Part shown: positions 11,745-22,317 of the stretch, piece by piece
Layout: each line of letters starts with the position of its first letter
Position numbering within the stretch: the stretch's first letter is position 1
From: Bufo bufo
Lineage: Eukaryota > Chordata > Amphibia > Anura > Bufonidae
NCBI RefSeq assembly: GCF_905171765.1
Contig: NC_053391.1
Span: 152,453,565-152,517,564 of the forward strand
Reading direction: 5' to 3'
Length of the DNA: 64,000 nt
The notes under the pieces: generated by a model
The model's input: the letters and a program-made list of their open reading frames with translations, nothing else
What the model was told of the DNA's origin: nothing
Database searches by the model: none
Program-made: the position numbers and the translations under genes

Positions 11745-11798
11745 AGCAGGATAGGGGCCGCAAACCATGGCCGCAGTTTGTGCACCTCTGATCTAAAC

Positions 11799-13523
11799 TA
11801 TATAACTTCCTTGAAGAGATATCCATCATATAAGGAAACCTAATGACAGTATATTAAAGGAATAGTCCACTCCATTGCAAGTGAGGTAATAAGTGATTGA
11901 ACCAATTAATTTCATAGTTCCCAAGTGATAGTGAATTGTTAGAGATACATAAGGGGGCATCTCTGTTATGGTCTATTGGAGAGCAGATACCCCTACTCAA
12001 CTTAAATTCAACTAAACAATCTGACAAAAAGTTCAACGTGAGAACACAGTATGTATACCAGACAACAAAAGAACAATGACCCATATTTATCACTGTTTGA
12101 TACCTCCAAAGAGGTGATCTAACACAACTTGTCAGCCAATAGTTTTTAGCAATCACTTACTATTTGTGCAAAATTATTTAAAGGCAAAAATTAGCAATTT
12201 TACATAAATATGTTTTCAAAGACTGACCTTATATATTCCATTCTTACAACTTTCATAGCAGATAATGAATAGATCATTTATGATCAATCCTGATCTGTTA
12301 TGATCCATTAAACTTAATCTGTTAAAATCCTTTAATATATTTCATGAATAGCTTGGCATAATTGTAGATTATTGTTAGAGATGATCAAATTACTCAAAAT
12401 TCAATTTAGGTTCAATTCACCTGAATCAGTCGAACAATTTGAGTCCAAATCGATTCTGCCTGAATCGAGTGCTACAATTGCCCTGAAATTTCTTTATCTT
12501 TTTTTTTTTTTCCATGAAAATACCCCTTAATTGAATCACAAAAAATGTGGTTTCTGATGTAACTCAACTAAATTATTATTGTTATGTCAACACAAACTTA
12601 TTGCTGACACCTCTCCACTCTGTCGGAGGGCTCTACTTATATAAGAGTTTAATAGAACAGGTTCTGTAGACATATATGTGGAATCAGCTGACGATGGTGT
12701 AAAAGGAGTGCGCTTCTTCTTGGCTCTAACATCGACCTATAAGGCTGAGTTCACAATTAAGTTATTTGATCAGTTTTGGCCCCGTGACTGCCCAAATAAG
12801 TGAAGCGTTGATGTAGGAAAATCTTATTGTTATAATGATTGGTAGCAGATCTTCTAAGAATATAGGGTTTCCAAACGCAAATAGCAGAATAGTAAATGAT
12901 GCTCTTGAATATTAAACAGACTGTAAAAATAGCTACACATTAGGAATTTCAAGCTGTTTTCTGAATGACTGTCCTTCATGGATCGTCAGACAATTTAGCC
13001 TAATAATATCTGCCTTGATCTGTGGCCTAGTTTATGTTTCCATTGATGGGATATAGGCCTGACATTTAACAACTTTCAACATCTAAAAACAACCAAAAGT
13101 ATCCAACATGGCATAACAGTTTTTGACGGACATCTGCCATTGGTTGGCTTTTATCACTTCAATCATCAACTATTCCTCCACCTATAGTATTCCACGACCT
13201 GATTCAGAACCTCACTCAGGCTCCACAATTATATCCACATAATCCACTACAGTCGTATTAGTCTTGTTTAAATGGTTATTCATGAGGTATAAATAATACT
13301 CACTATTTTGAAGCTTTGCTTGTATTTTTCAATCCTTTTATTTTTCATATAAATAAATCGCTATAATGCATACTAATCCTGAGATCGCTGAACTGATTGC
13401 TACCACATGCTTCAAGTTAGTAAAATGTTAATGAATTTCTGATGCAAAAACATCAGTTGCCAAGTACATAGTATATATTTGCCAAGTACATATTTTCAAT
13501 TGCCATGATGACCGGCACGACAG

Positions 13524-13524
<1 letters not shown>
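11799..13524. other. No gene; MITE ends only
   Basis: A T2-like end (TTAAAGGAATAGTCC) sits at 11854. A hAT-MITE-like left end (TAGAGATGATCAAATTACTC) begins near 12376, resembling the TAGAGATGAG end at 19975; no right end was found. Nothing else is recognisable. Confidence 0.5.

Positions 13525-13596
<72 letters not shown>
13525..13596. repeat. (TA)n microsatellite
   Basis: Almost pure TA dinucleotide run, interrupted once (TTACA), ending exactly at the Tc1 insertion. Confidence 0.9.
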
Positions 13597-13599
<3 letters not shown>

Positions 13600-14533
13600 T
13601 ACAGACCAAAAGTTTGGACACACCTTCTCATTCAAAGAGTTTTCTTTATTTTCATGACTATGCAGGCATCAAAACTATGAATTAACACATGTGGAATTAT
13701 ATACATAACAAACAAGTGTGAAACAACTGAAAATATGTCATATTCTAGGTTCTTCAAAGTAGCCACCTTTTGCTTTGATTACTGCTTTGCACACTCTTGG
13801 CATTCTCTTGATGAGCTTCAAGAGGTAGTCCCTTGAAATGGTCTTCCAACAGTCTTGAAGGAGTTCCCAGAGATGCTTAGCACTTGTTGGCCCTTTTGCC
13901 TTCACTCTGCGGTCCAGCTTAGCCCAAACCAACTCGATTGGGTTCAGGTCCGGTGACTGTGGAGGCCAGGTCATCTGGCACAGCACCCCATCACTCTCCT
14001 TCATGGTCAAATAGCCCTTACTTTCAAAGTTTTCCCAATTTTTCGGCTGACTGACTGACCTTCATTTCTTAAAGTAATGATGGCCACTCGTTTTTCTTTA
14101 CTTAGCTGCTTTTTTCTTGCCATAATACAAATTCTAACAGTCTATTCAGTAGGACAATCAGCTGTGTATCCACCTGACTTCTCCTCAACGCAACTGATGG
14201 TCCCAACCCCATTTATAAGGCAAGAAATCCCACTTATTAAACCTGACAGGGCACAGCTGTGAAGTGAAAACCATTTCAGGGGACTACCTCTTGAAGCTCA
14301 TCAAAAGAATGCTAGGACTGTGCAAAGCAGTAATCAAAGCAAAAGGTGGCTACTTTGAAGAACCTAGAATATGACATATTTTCAGTTGCTTCACACTTGT
14401 TTGTTATGTATATAATTCCACATGTGTTAATTCATAGTTTTGATGCCTTCAGTGTGAATCTACAATTTTCAGTCATGAAAATAAAGAAAACTCTTTGAAT
14501 GAGAAGGTGTGTCCAAACTATTGGTCTGTACTG
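13597..14533 (-). mobile_element. Internally deleted Tc1 element
   Basis: Ends CAGTACAGACC and GGTCTGTACTG are inverted and flanked by TA (13595-13596 and 14534-14535). It is 937 bp long. The outer approximately 230 bp on each side are inverted copies of one another, and both contain the transposase C-terminal coding segment; only the left copy is in the right orientation and position. The insertion lies in a TA repeat. Confidence 0.88.
13738..14121 (-). pseudogene. Tc1 transposase with internal deletion
   Basis: On the minus strand the N terminus starts at an ATG near 14121 (MARKKQLSKEKR, then VAIITLRNEG), the first helix-turn-helix of a Tc1 transposase. After about 38 residues the frame ends, and the sequence jumps to the C-terminal part. 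That part contains WPPQSPDLNPIELVW, which carries the catalytic Glu, and it ends with AVIKAKGGYFEEPRI. Both catalytic Asp regions are missing, so the protein is a deletion derivative that cannot be active. The deletion point lies near 14010-14020. Confidence 0.85.
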
Positions 14534-14539
14534 TATATA

Positions 14540-14610
14540 CAGTGGATATAAAAAGTCTATTTTTTTTACAAAACTCAGGTTGAATGTGACTAGTTTAGAA
14601 TCGATTTGCT
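14540..14610 (+). mobile_element. Left-end fragment of another Tc1 family
   Basis: CAGTGGATATAAAAAGTCTA follows TA at 14538-14539 and matches a widespread Tc1 left terminus. The sequence diverges within about 70 bp, so only a solo end remains. Confidence 0.5.
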
Positions 14611-14649
14611 AATTGCTTGTTTAGATCACTAACCATAAGAAATGTACTA

Positions 14650-15224
14650 AATATAGATAAAATGATACCGCGCTGAGCCTATCACTGATAACCTTTACTG
14701 CCAACTTACTAGGACCGTATAGTACCGTTCCACATCAGCCTTGTCATCAAGATTACCTTGTTTCTGATGCATGGAATCAAGGTACCGCTTTGTCCAAAGT
14801 ATCGATCTATGCAGATTCTTCTGTGCAGGGGGTTTTGCAGGTAAAAGGCTGTTTGGAGTTTGGGATTCCCTGACGAAGAGCAGCGCACTGCTTGAAACGC
14901 GTTGGGTGTTTTTTGGTGCTTACAGCAGCCCGTAGCTCAAAGTGGTGACGTCACTGGCTCCCTTTGCGAGCGTGAGCGTGAGTATTAGTGGAGTTTCGCT
15001 ACCGGTCGAGGCGAACTCCAAACAGCCTTTTACCTGCAAAACCCCCTGCGCAGAAGAATCCGCATAGATCGATACTTTGGACAAAGCGGAACCTCGATTC
15101 CATACATCAGAAACAAGGTAATCTTGATGACAAGGCTGATGGCGAACGGTACTACACGGTCCTAGTAAGTTGGCAGTAAGGGTCATCAGTGATAGGCTGA
15201 GTGTTGTGTCATTTTATCTATATA
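14650..15224. mobile_element. Foldback element with hammerhead-like loop
   Basis: Arms of about 205 bp (14650-14863 and 15015-15224) are inverted with about 10% divergence. The 150-nt loop starts with CTGACGA (14870-14876), a GC-rich stem (AGCAG-CGCA-CTGCT) and GAAAC (14894-14898). These are the two conserved boxes and stem II of a hammerhead ribozyme. No protein is encoded. Confidence 0.75.
14870..14898 (+). ncRNA. Hammerhead-like core (incomplete)
   Basis: The CTGACGA box matches CTGANGA exactly. Stem II is AGCAG/CTGCT with a CGCA tetraloop and one bulge, and GAAAC follows. Downstream, GCGTTGGGTG offers GTG rather than a cleavable GTH triplet. A GTC at 15013 could serve if stem III spans the loop. 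Stem I near the core pairs poorly. It is probably a degenerate copy. Confidence 0.45.
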
Positions 15225-15940
15225 CAAGTGATTTGTAAAGTTTTCTATGGCAGTTATTACGGAGCTGTGTAGACACTGCTGCTTGCTTAAATGTTCTGGA
15301 TAGGTTTGCTATAAAACAAGCCAAGAACCAGTGAAACCAAATAGTTGGCTGTACTTTGGTAGGCAACATGCTGTTTATCCTGTATTTTATTAACTATGTT
15401 TTTTAAACTTGGTACTTGTGAGTATGTAGAATAAAAAATTGGAATTCATCTATCTTCACTATTTTTGTATTCATCTTCATTTAAGAATCTTGCACTAGGC
15501 ATATATTTGATCATTATATGAGGCTTTGAAAGCTGCTAGCTTATGGTCAGTGGGAGATCATCAAAAGTGTTTGAAGATATTGATTACTTCACCCACAAAT
15601 CATTTTCTCTTTCATGTATAGACGTGATGAGTTAGCCAATTAGAAGTTTGCTTTTAAATTCCTTTATACAGTATGTGCAGTCTCAGAGTGATTACTAGTG
15701 ATAAAATATATCCAGTATTGGGATCAGGAAGGAAAATTCTCCCTTGTTCAGCATATTGGTCAATGTGTTATTGACTTTATTGTGATACTCTTGATCAAAA
15801 GGGTGATCAAAGTTACAATTTACTTTCATCCACATGATCTACTTAACTTTTCCATGTTTGAATTTGTTATTTCCTTGAGCTAAGTACAGTAACACTATTT
15901 TACTATAAATTAAGTCACCACCAGTACTAAATCTGGTTAG
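15225..15940. other. No recognisable feature
   Basis: AT-rich, no supported gene or repeat. Confidence 0.5.
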
Positions 15941-16476
15941 ATAAAAAATTATATTTTTACAAATCATTGAATTTTACAAAAAAAGTAATCACGAATCACG
16001 TTTTGTAAGTAGTGGGTGCAATGACTCCCCATCATTGTACCCCTAAGATGTCGCACCCATACATGATCGCAGCATCTGAGAGTAAAAACTGTGTAAAATA
16101 ATTTAAAAAATAATTAAATCATACTTACCGCCTCCATTTGCTCGCAACAGGCCAGCCGCCGCCATCTTGCTTGAAGATCTGACGCAAAATCTTGCGCAGC
16201 CTGAGATAACGTTGTCACACTGGCCAGTGACTTGTGACGTCAGAGGTCAACACCCACAGGATTTCAGCCAAGATCTTCAATCAAGATGGTGGCGGCCAGC
16301 ACATTGTGAGCAAATTGAGAAGGTAAATATTATTTTTTGTTTTTGTTTTTACACTATTTAAGGTTAAATTGATTTGCTACCACGAAGCACGAGAAAATTT
16401 GGCTTCACTGAAATTCGAACTTATCCTGAAATTTTGATCGAATTCCACTTCATTGGATTTGATTTGCTCAACTCTA
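15941..16476. mobile_element. Palindromic hAT-like MITE (GCCATCTTGATTG family), copy 2
   Basis: The central arms GCCGCCATCTTGCTTGAAGA and TCTTCAATCAAGATGGTGGC are inverted. The right terminus reads, reverse-complemented, TAGAGTTGAGCAAATC, a hAT-like end. Flanks CTGGTTAG (15933-15940) and CAGGTTAG (16477-16484) match at 7 of 8 positions, consistent with an old 8-bp TSD. The left terminus is degenerate. Confidence 0.6.
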
Positions 16477-16524
16477 CAGGTTAGTTTTTTTGTCTTAAAA
16501 TAGCTGTTTTCCAGAGAGGCAGAT

Positions 16525-16526
16525 AT

Positions 16527-16572
<46 letters not shown>
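16525..16572. repeat. (GATA)n microsatellite
   Basis: About 12 copies of ATAG/GATA. Confidence 0.95.
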
Positions 16573-16573
<1 letters not shown>

Positions 16574-16994
16574 TTTGGGAACATAAAACACAGTTTTGTT
16601 TTGTTCAATGGTTGTTTGTGTCACTTCCCCAAGCACTTTCTAAGAAACACAGAATCACAGTTAATTCCTAAAGTTAACTGCCTGTAGTAACAAATGCACT
16701 TTGCCAGGCAAGTCAGAATTCATTAATTCATTGCTGAAAGCAGTTCAAGCTGCTGGTGCTCTGAAACACAAAACAGCCATTAGAGCAAACAAGTTACTTT
16801 TAGATGTGAGTATTGTCAACTAACTATTTGCAATTTTTGGGCATCTGCTACACAGTTTACAACAGTTGCCAAATGCATATAGCTTAAATTAAGTCTCGCA
16901 TGCCATCATATGACCATGCTCCAGGTATAAACAGTATCTTCTTCTTGTGTGACATACTCTACTCAGAACATGTGGTTGTTTCCCTTATGATGGA

Positions 16995-17308
16995 GCATGG
17001 GACACCACACAGCCTGTCCTTGTCTCTCCCTAAAGCATGGAACACCACACAGCCTGTCCTTGTCTCTCCCTAAAGCATGGAACACCACACAGCCTGTCCT
17101 TGTCTCTCCCTAAAGCATGGAACACCACACAGCCTGTCCTTGTCTCTCCCTAAAGCATGGGACACCACACAGCCTGTCCTTGTCTCTCCCTAAAGCATGG
17201 GACACCACACAGCCTGCCCTTGTCTCTCCCTAAAGCATGGGATGCCACACAGCCTGCCCTTGTCTCTCCCTAAGGCATGGGATGCCACACAGCCTGCCCT
17301 TGTCTCTT
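16995..17308. repeat. 40-bp minisatellite, about 8 copies
   Basis: The unit GCATGGGACACCACACAGCC plus TGTCCTTGTCTCTCCCTAAA repeats with exact 40-bp spacing from 16995. Changes accumulate towards the right (GATGCC for GACACC, GCCCTT for GTCCTT). Confidence 0.95.
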
Positions 17309-18812
17309 CTTGCTATATCAACTGCTCACTGGCTGTCCTTTTTCTTCTCTCCCTGTATCTCGAGGGGATAAATTGAGAAACAGAACTACATCAAATAGTG
17401 GAGCAGTGTCTAATAACAAAACTATAAAGATAAGAAGTTCATGACACTCATCTCTGCAGTGACAACCATTTTTTAGAAGTACGGTTTCAGGACATAGATC
17501 TATAGAAGTGACAACTTGATTAATCTAGAAGAACCATCCCAACTTTTGAATGATCTGACATGTTCATATACATGCCATTTAAAACTGGGCAGGTTGTCCT
17601 AGATTAAATAATCATATGTGTGAGGTACACAAAGCTAACCCATGCTGTATGCACTCCTCCCCTTTCTTTTATTTTAATTTATAATAATATTGTATTCACA
17701 TGAGTGGTAATAGTTTGCATGATAACCTCAAGGAGTTACTGTAAATGGAGTAGTGATAGGAAATATGTCAGGGCCTTGGAAGAAGTGTCTTGATATACTG
17801 TACAAAATCACCTCTAACTGTTGTTATATTATCTTGCATTTTAGTGAGATGCAGTATGGAAATTACAAAGTATCAAACAGTGACTAAAGTAATAAAATGC
17901 AGAGTAACCGTATATAAGCGTAATAACCAAAAATGACAGTGTGTTTATCTGCAACAAAAATAAAAATCACAGTGACACAAACAATAAAACGCGTCGCTAA
18001 ATACACCAGTTCCTGAACAGATCAATTAGCTAACGGTGCATAGAGGGCCTATTACCAAGACAAAAATTTGACTCCTTTAAGGCGTTGTTTGACATCACCA
18101 CTCTCCTAATCTTTGACAGGACATACTCGAGAGTCCATCGCATTTTCATGCCTCCAGTACATTTCCAGTACTTGTTTGTAAACATTGCTGAACCTGTGTA
18201 GAGCACATCCTTGTGCAGATTTAATAAAAATAGCTCAGTGCAACTAACGAAAACTTTGAAAACCCAGTGGTACTCAAAAAGTAATCAAGATTGTCCAAAA
18301 AACAATTCAAAAAGCTTTTATTAAAAAGGCCCCAGAAGAATTCAAGCAAACTTTGAATTAGGCCACATGAATGGATCTATGGCATCTATATTGACTTTGA
18401 GTTTATAATATGCCATTTTAACCCTTAAGTTGTGATGTGAGTATAATAGCATTTTTCCAAAAAAAACTAGTTATTCTGTTCCCACTTTATTGGAAGATTG
18501 AGTTTGGAGGGATGGACAATATGTTGTTACCTGTAGCAACAGTGACTGCAGAATTACCATGTGTATTTAAAAAGTGGTGTGGTGGTTTAGAAGGTGTAAC
18601 ATAAAGCTTTTGGGCCACAGTTCAACATTTTTAACAGGGCCTCTCAACTTTCACTTGTTATTTATAATATGTATCTGCTTCTTTGGGAACCTTTTGTTCC
18701 GCTATTCTGCAAAGCCCTGATATGATAACAACTGCTGCACCGTTCACAGCAATGCTGTTCTGGTGTACTGTAATTTACATTCTCCTTTTGGGGTGTCTTG
18801 TGGCCTAGCTGA
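17309..18812. other. No recognisable feature
   Basis: AT-rich single-copy-looking sequence without a supported gene. Confidence 0.45.
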
Positions 18813-18813
18813 T

Positions 18814-18846
<33 letters not shown>

Positions 18847-18847
18847 G
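18813..18847. repeat. (TA)n microsatellite
   Basis: Uninterrupted TA run. Confidence 0.9.
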
Positions 18848-18953
18848 TTTAGGGATGAGGGAATTGATGTCTGTGAGGGAGCAGATTTACATGGCCATAA
18901 ATATTGTGTGACAATTATAATTTCGCACATGTGCACGTACAAATGATCTAGCT

Positions 18954-19098
18954 CAGGAATGGGCAAACTCTGCCCTCCAGCTGTTTTAAAACTACAAATC
19001 CCATCATTCCCAGTCTGCATACAGCTATCAGCCTACAGCCGGGCATGATGGGATTTGTAGTTGTAAAACAGCTAGAGGGCTGAGTTTCCCCATCCCTG
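18954..19098. mobile_element. 145-bp palindromic hAT MITE with perfect 8-bp TSD
   Basis: Flanked by ATCTAGCT at 18946-18953 and 19099-19106. It starts CAGGAATGGGCAAACTC and ends GAGTTTCCCCATCCCTG. The inner arms GCTGTTTTAAAACTACAAAT and ATTTGTAGTTGTAAAACAGC are inverted. It is the same family as 45613-45759. Confidence 0.92.
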
Positions 19099-19106
19099 AT
19101 CTAGCT

Positions 19107-19639
19107 AGTCCAACGAAGAGGCATATGCAAATTCGTTGAATGGATTTGTAGTCCTCCAGACCTGGGGGTACTACAATTGGTTTGTAATGTAATGTTTTAT
19201 AATATTTATGCCATGTCACCTTTCAATGCAATACACTTTGCACACCAGCAGATGGGGTGAGGTTGGCAGATTTTGGCAATATGAATGGTACTTACCATCG
19301 GTCCAGTTTCCTGCCAAGGGAGAAGAATAGCTAATTATAGAGATGAAAGTGAGGAATAATGGAGCATAAGATCCATTTCTCACTCCTTCAGGTCAAGTGG
19401 TCCACAGAGGCGGCTCATCTAGAAGGACAATTTCCCCAGAAAGCCTACACAGTCCTAGGCTAGAGAAGATTTGTAAATGATGGCATATTTGTGTCAGCAG
19501 AGGGATCAGGCAAGCGAGCTATCAAGACTACAAGGTGGTGGGATACACATTAAGACATATTAACAGCAGTTCAGGACAGGTATAGCTAGAAGCCTACATC
19601 ATACAGTGGACACCTACAGCCACAGATGACAGTGGGACT
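19107..19639. other. No gene recognised
   Basis: No supported coding region. The 3' part leads into the tandem array that follows and may be the left half of that element. Confidence 0.4.
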
Positions 19640-20779
19640 ATGGCACACTATAAAATATGCAGCAGAAGGCACAGTTTATGGGGGGTATAGCACACTATAA
19701 AATGTGTATCATAAGGCACAGTTCATGGGGACACTATATAGTATGCAGCAGAAGGCACAGTCTCTGGGTGGTTATGGCAAACTATATAATAGGCAGCAGA
19801 AGGCACAGTCTATGGGGAGTATGACACACAATATAATACATAGCAAAAGACCATTTATGGAGGGGGTATGGTACACTCAATAATATGCATCCGCAGCCAC
19901 AGTTAATAGGGGGGGTACAGCACACTATATAATATGCAGCAACATGCACAGTTCTTGGGGGGGGACTTATGACTAGAGATGAGAGAAGTTATAAAAAAAA
20001 ATATTCAGTTGAATCACCGAAGTTCACAAAGAAGTTTGATTAGTTACAAATTACTTAGTCACGAATCACATTCCATTGTATGTAGGGGGTGCAATGATGG
20101 GGAATAGAGATTGTGCCGACCTCCATCATTCAAACCCTCAGATGTCATGTTCAATGCTGATCTTGTCATTGCACTGTCACATTGAGGCCTTTCAGAGGTT
20201 AATCAGGGGTTAAAAACAAAACAATGCATACTCACCTCATCCATTTGCTCGCAGGAAGGTCGTCCTGGCCATCTTGATTGAAGAAAACACCCCTAATCTT
20301 GCGAGTGCTGACTTGTTGACATCATCACGTCATCATGCTGGCCGGGAACGGTGACCTCACACGTCAGCACCCGTGATATTTGATTGCATTTTCTTCAATC
20401 AAAATGGCCGTGACGACCTCTCCATGAGGAAATGGATGAGGGGAGTATGTATTTTTAGTTTTTTCCACCATTTCAGGAAAACATTATTTGTTACCACGAA
20501 GTGCAAGGAAATTCGGCTTGGTGACAAATCTAATTTTTCCTTAAATTTGGATCAAAGTCCAAAGTCCACTGGGTACAAATACACAGCAGCAGACAGTTCA
20601 TGCGGGGTATCTTACACTATATAATAAGCAGCAGCGAGCACAGTTCTTACGTGGGACAGGGGAGGGGCCAGGGCACAAGTAATGGGAGGGACAATGGATG
20701 GGTAGTGGAAGGGAATGAGGCATGGGGGCCCAATTTAGATTCTTGCTATGGGGACCAATCATTTTGATGTACGCCCCTG
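19640..20779. mobile_element. hAT-like right half with about 60-bp tandem array
   Basis: Units of the type CACACTATATAATATGCAGC plus AGAAGGCACAGTTTATGGGG repeat from about 19640 to 19970 and resume at about 20575-20660. The block ends TACGCCCCTG at 20779, which reverse-complemented is CAGGGGCGTA, a hAT-type terminus. No left terminus was found. The array is interrupted by a palindromic MITE. Confidence 0.55.
19975..20572. mobile_element. Palindromic hAT-like MITE (GCCATCTTGATTG family), copy 3
   Basis: The left end TAGAGATGAGAGAAGTT is hAT-like. The central arms TGGCCATCTTGATTGAAG and CTTCAATCAAAATGGCC are inverted around about 20340. It sits within the tandem array of the enclosing element. 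The right terminus is missing or degenerate. Confidence 0.6.
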
Positions 20780-22309
20780 CTTTTATTTTATTTTTTTAAA
20801 TCTTATACTTTGAGCCTGTACTCATCATCTCCCCCTGTTGAATAACACAATAGACATTCCCTCCATCTACTCTGAGCTCATGCTTGGTTCAGAAAAGTAC
20901 TTGTGATTGCAGAAATATGGAAGAGAAATGAAAATTTTGTGACTGAATTTGTTTTTTAAGAATGTCTGATGTAATGTGTGCATAAGATTGTTAAATAAAA
21001 GATTATTATAGGATTAACGAAGAAAGTGAGAGAATACATGAAGATATTAAAACCATAATAACTCCCTAGTGCACAGTAAAAACATAATAGAAACCATTCT
21101 ATATGATGGAATGAAAAAAACATGTACGTATTTGCTCACACAATATAAAAGAATAGAGAAAACAGATGACAACATTTGCAAGCAAATAGTCTGCTATACT
21201 ATGAGTAATGGCTAGAGTACAGAAGCCTCCCTCTGTAATTTCATCAAGGTTACCCTGCACTCTGTTTACCAAATTTAATACTGTATCACAGGTAACGTCT
21301 GTGGGTATTTCATCCGTTTTAATGGCTGACTTTTCACATTATACAACTGTGACCTTTTAGTCCATTCATATGTGCTATAAACCTCTTAAATGTCGAGTCT
21401 CAATGCTTCATTTATAATAATTAGTGTACTGTGATTGGAAGACGGCGTTCAGAGCAGAAAAACTGACTCGTTCATTTCCCCCGAACAAAATTTAAATTAA
21501 TGTATGTTCCAGCGCACGAGTTTGCATTATCTTTAAGAGGAAGGGTCAAAGCAAAGATTAAAAAAGCTCCTATTTTATGAAATGTATCCCCTGCTAATGA
21601 CAGTCATTGTTAGTTTTATGGCAAGGGATCTGGTGCTTTGGCCTGGACTGCAGGATTAGCAATGCAGAGAGTATGCTGTGTGTGCCGTCAGAGATCACGG
21701 CCCTGCTTCTGGCACATGTGATTGCACCTGCTGCATCAGCCACTTTTAGAATTAATACGATATGTGACTGGCAGCTTCTCAACTAAGGGACGGACACAAG
21801 AGTGAGTTTAGTAGGGATTACTCATGTAGATGAATAAATCCTGGTTTGTTTTCTCTGCCTGATATCTCATTTACACCACAATGGATATCGCTGGATTTGA
21901 TTTCAACCCTGGGTGTTCCTGAGCTACCGTATCCTTGGTGCTTTATGTCTATTGTACACAGAAAATAACCATACCATGCTTTCGGTGTATACCGCAATAA
22001 TGAAAACTATGAAACATCTTCAATCCAGCATCTGATAATTCAGAAAATCTGATAGTCTGCCAATTGTTTGCATAACTGAATTACAATCTAATGTGGAATT
22101 CTTGATTAAACAAAGTATTATGATAATAATTGTGAGATTTTGTGTAAGCATTCGATTTTAGGGGGGTTTCTACTATTACACAAAAGTTGTATATGGAATT
22201 ACATATATACCATACTATTTTACAGCCAGAAAACATAAAAAAACATTTTCTGAACTTTGAACTATTTTGAATATATTGCATTATATATATATATATTTTT
22301 TTTAAATTA
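20780..22309. other. No recognisable feature
   Basis: AT-rich; no gene, RNA or repeat boundary supported. Confidence 0.45.
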
Positions 22310-22317
22310 TTGCATTG

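Larger units (their letters stand above)
9248..11790. mobile_element. Non-autonomous hAT element with perfect 8-bp TSD
   Basis: The element starts TAGGGGTGCACAAC and ends, reverse-complemented, CAGAGGTGCACAAACT. It is flanked by an identical ATCTAAAC at 9240-9247 and 11791-11798. Eight-base duplications and YAGRG ends are hAT hallmarks. The 2.5-kb interior encodes no transposase I can recognise. It hosts a Harbinger-like MITE (9365-9704), an imperfect palindrome (9902-10160), a further MITE-like block (10352-10548), a T-rich degenerate array (10950-11430) and a GC-rich 3' part. Confidence 0.85.

Noticed and set aside
13428..13631. Ile/Tyr-rich open frame
   Set aside because: Translation of the (TA)n microsatellite.
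14077..14262. Small plus-strand open frame with a signal-peptide-like start
   Set aside because: It is antisense to the Tc1 transposase N terminus and 5' UTR.
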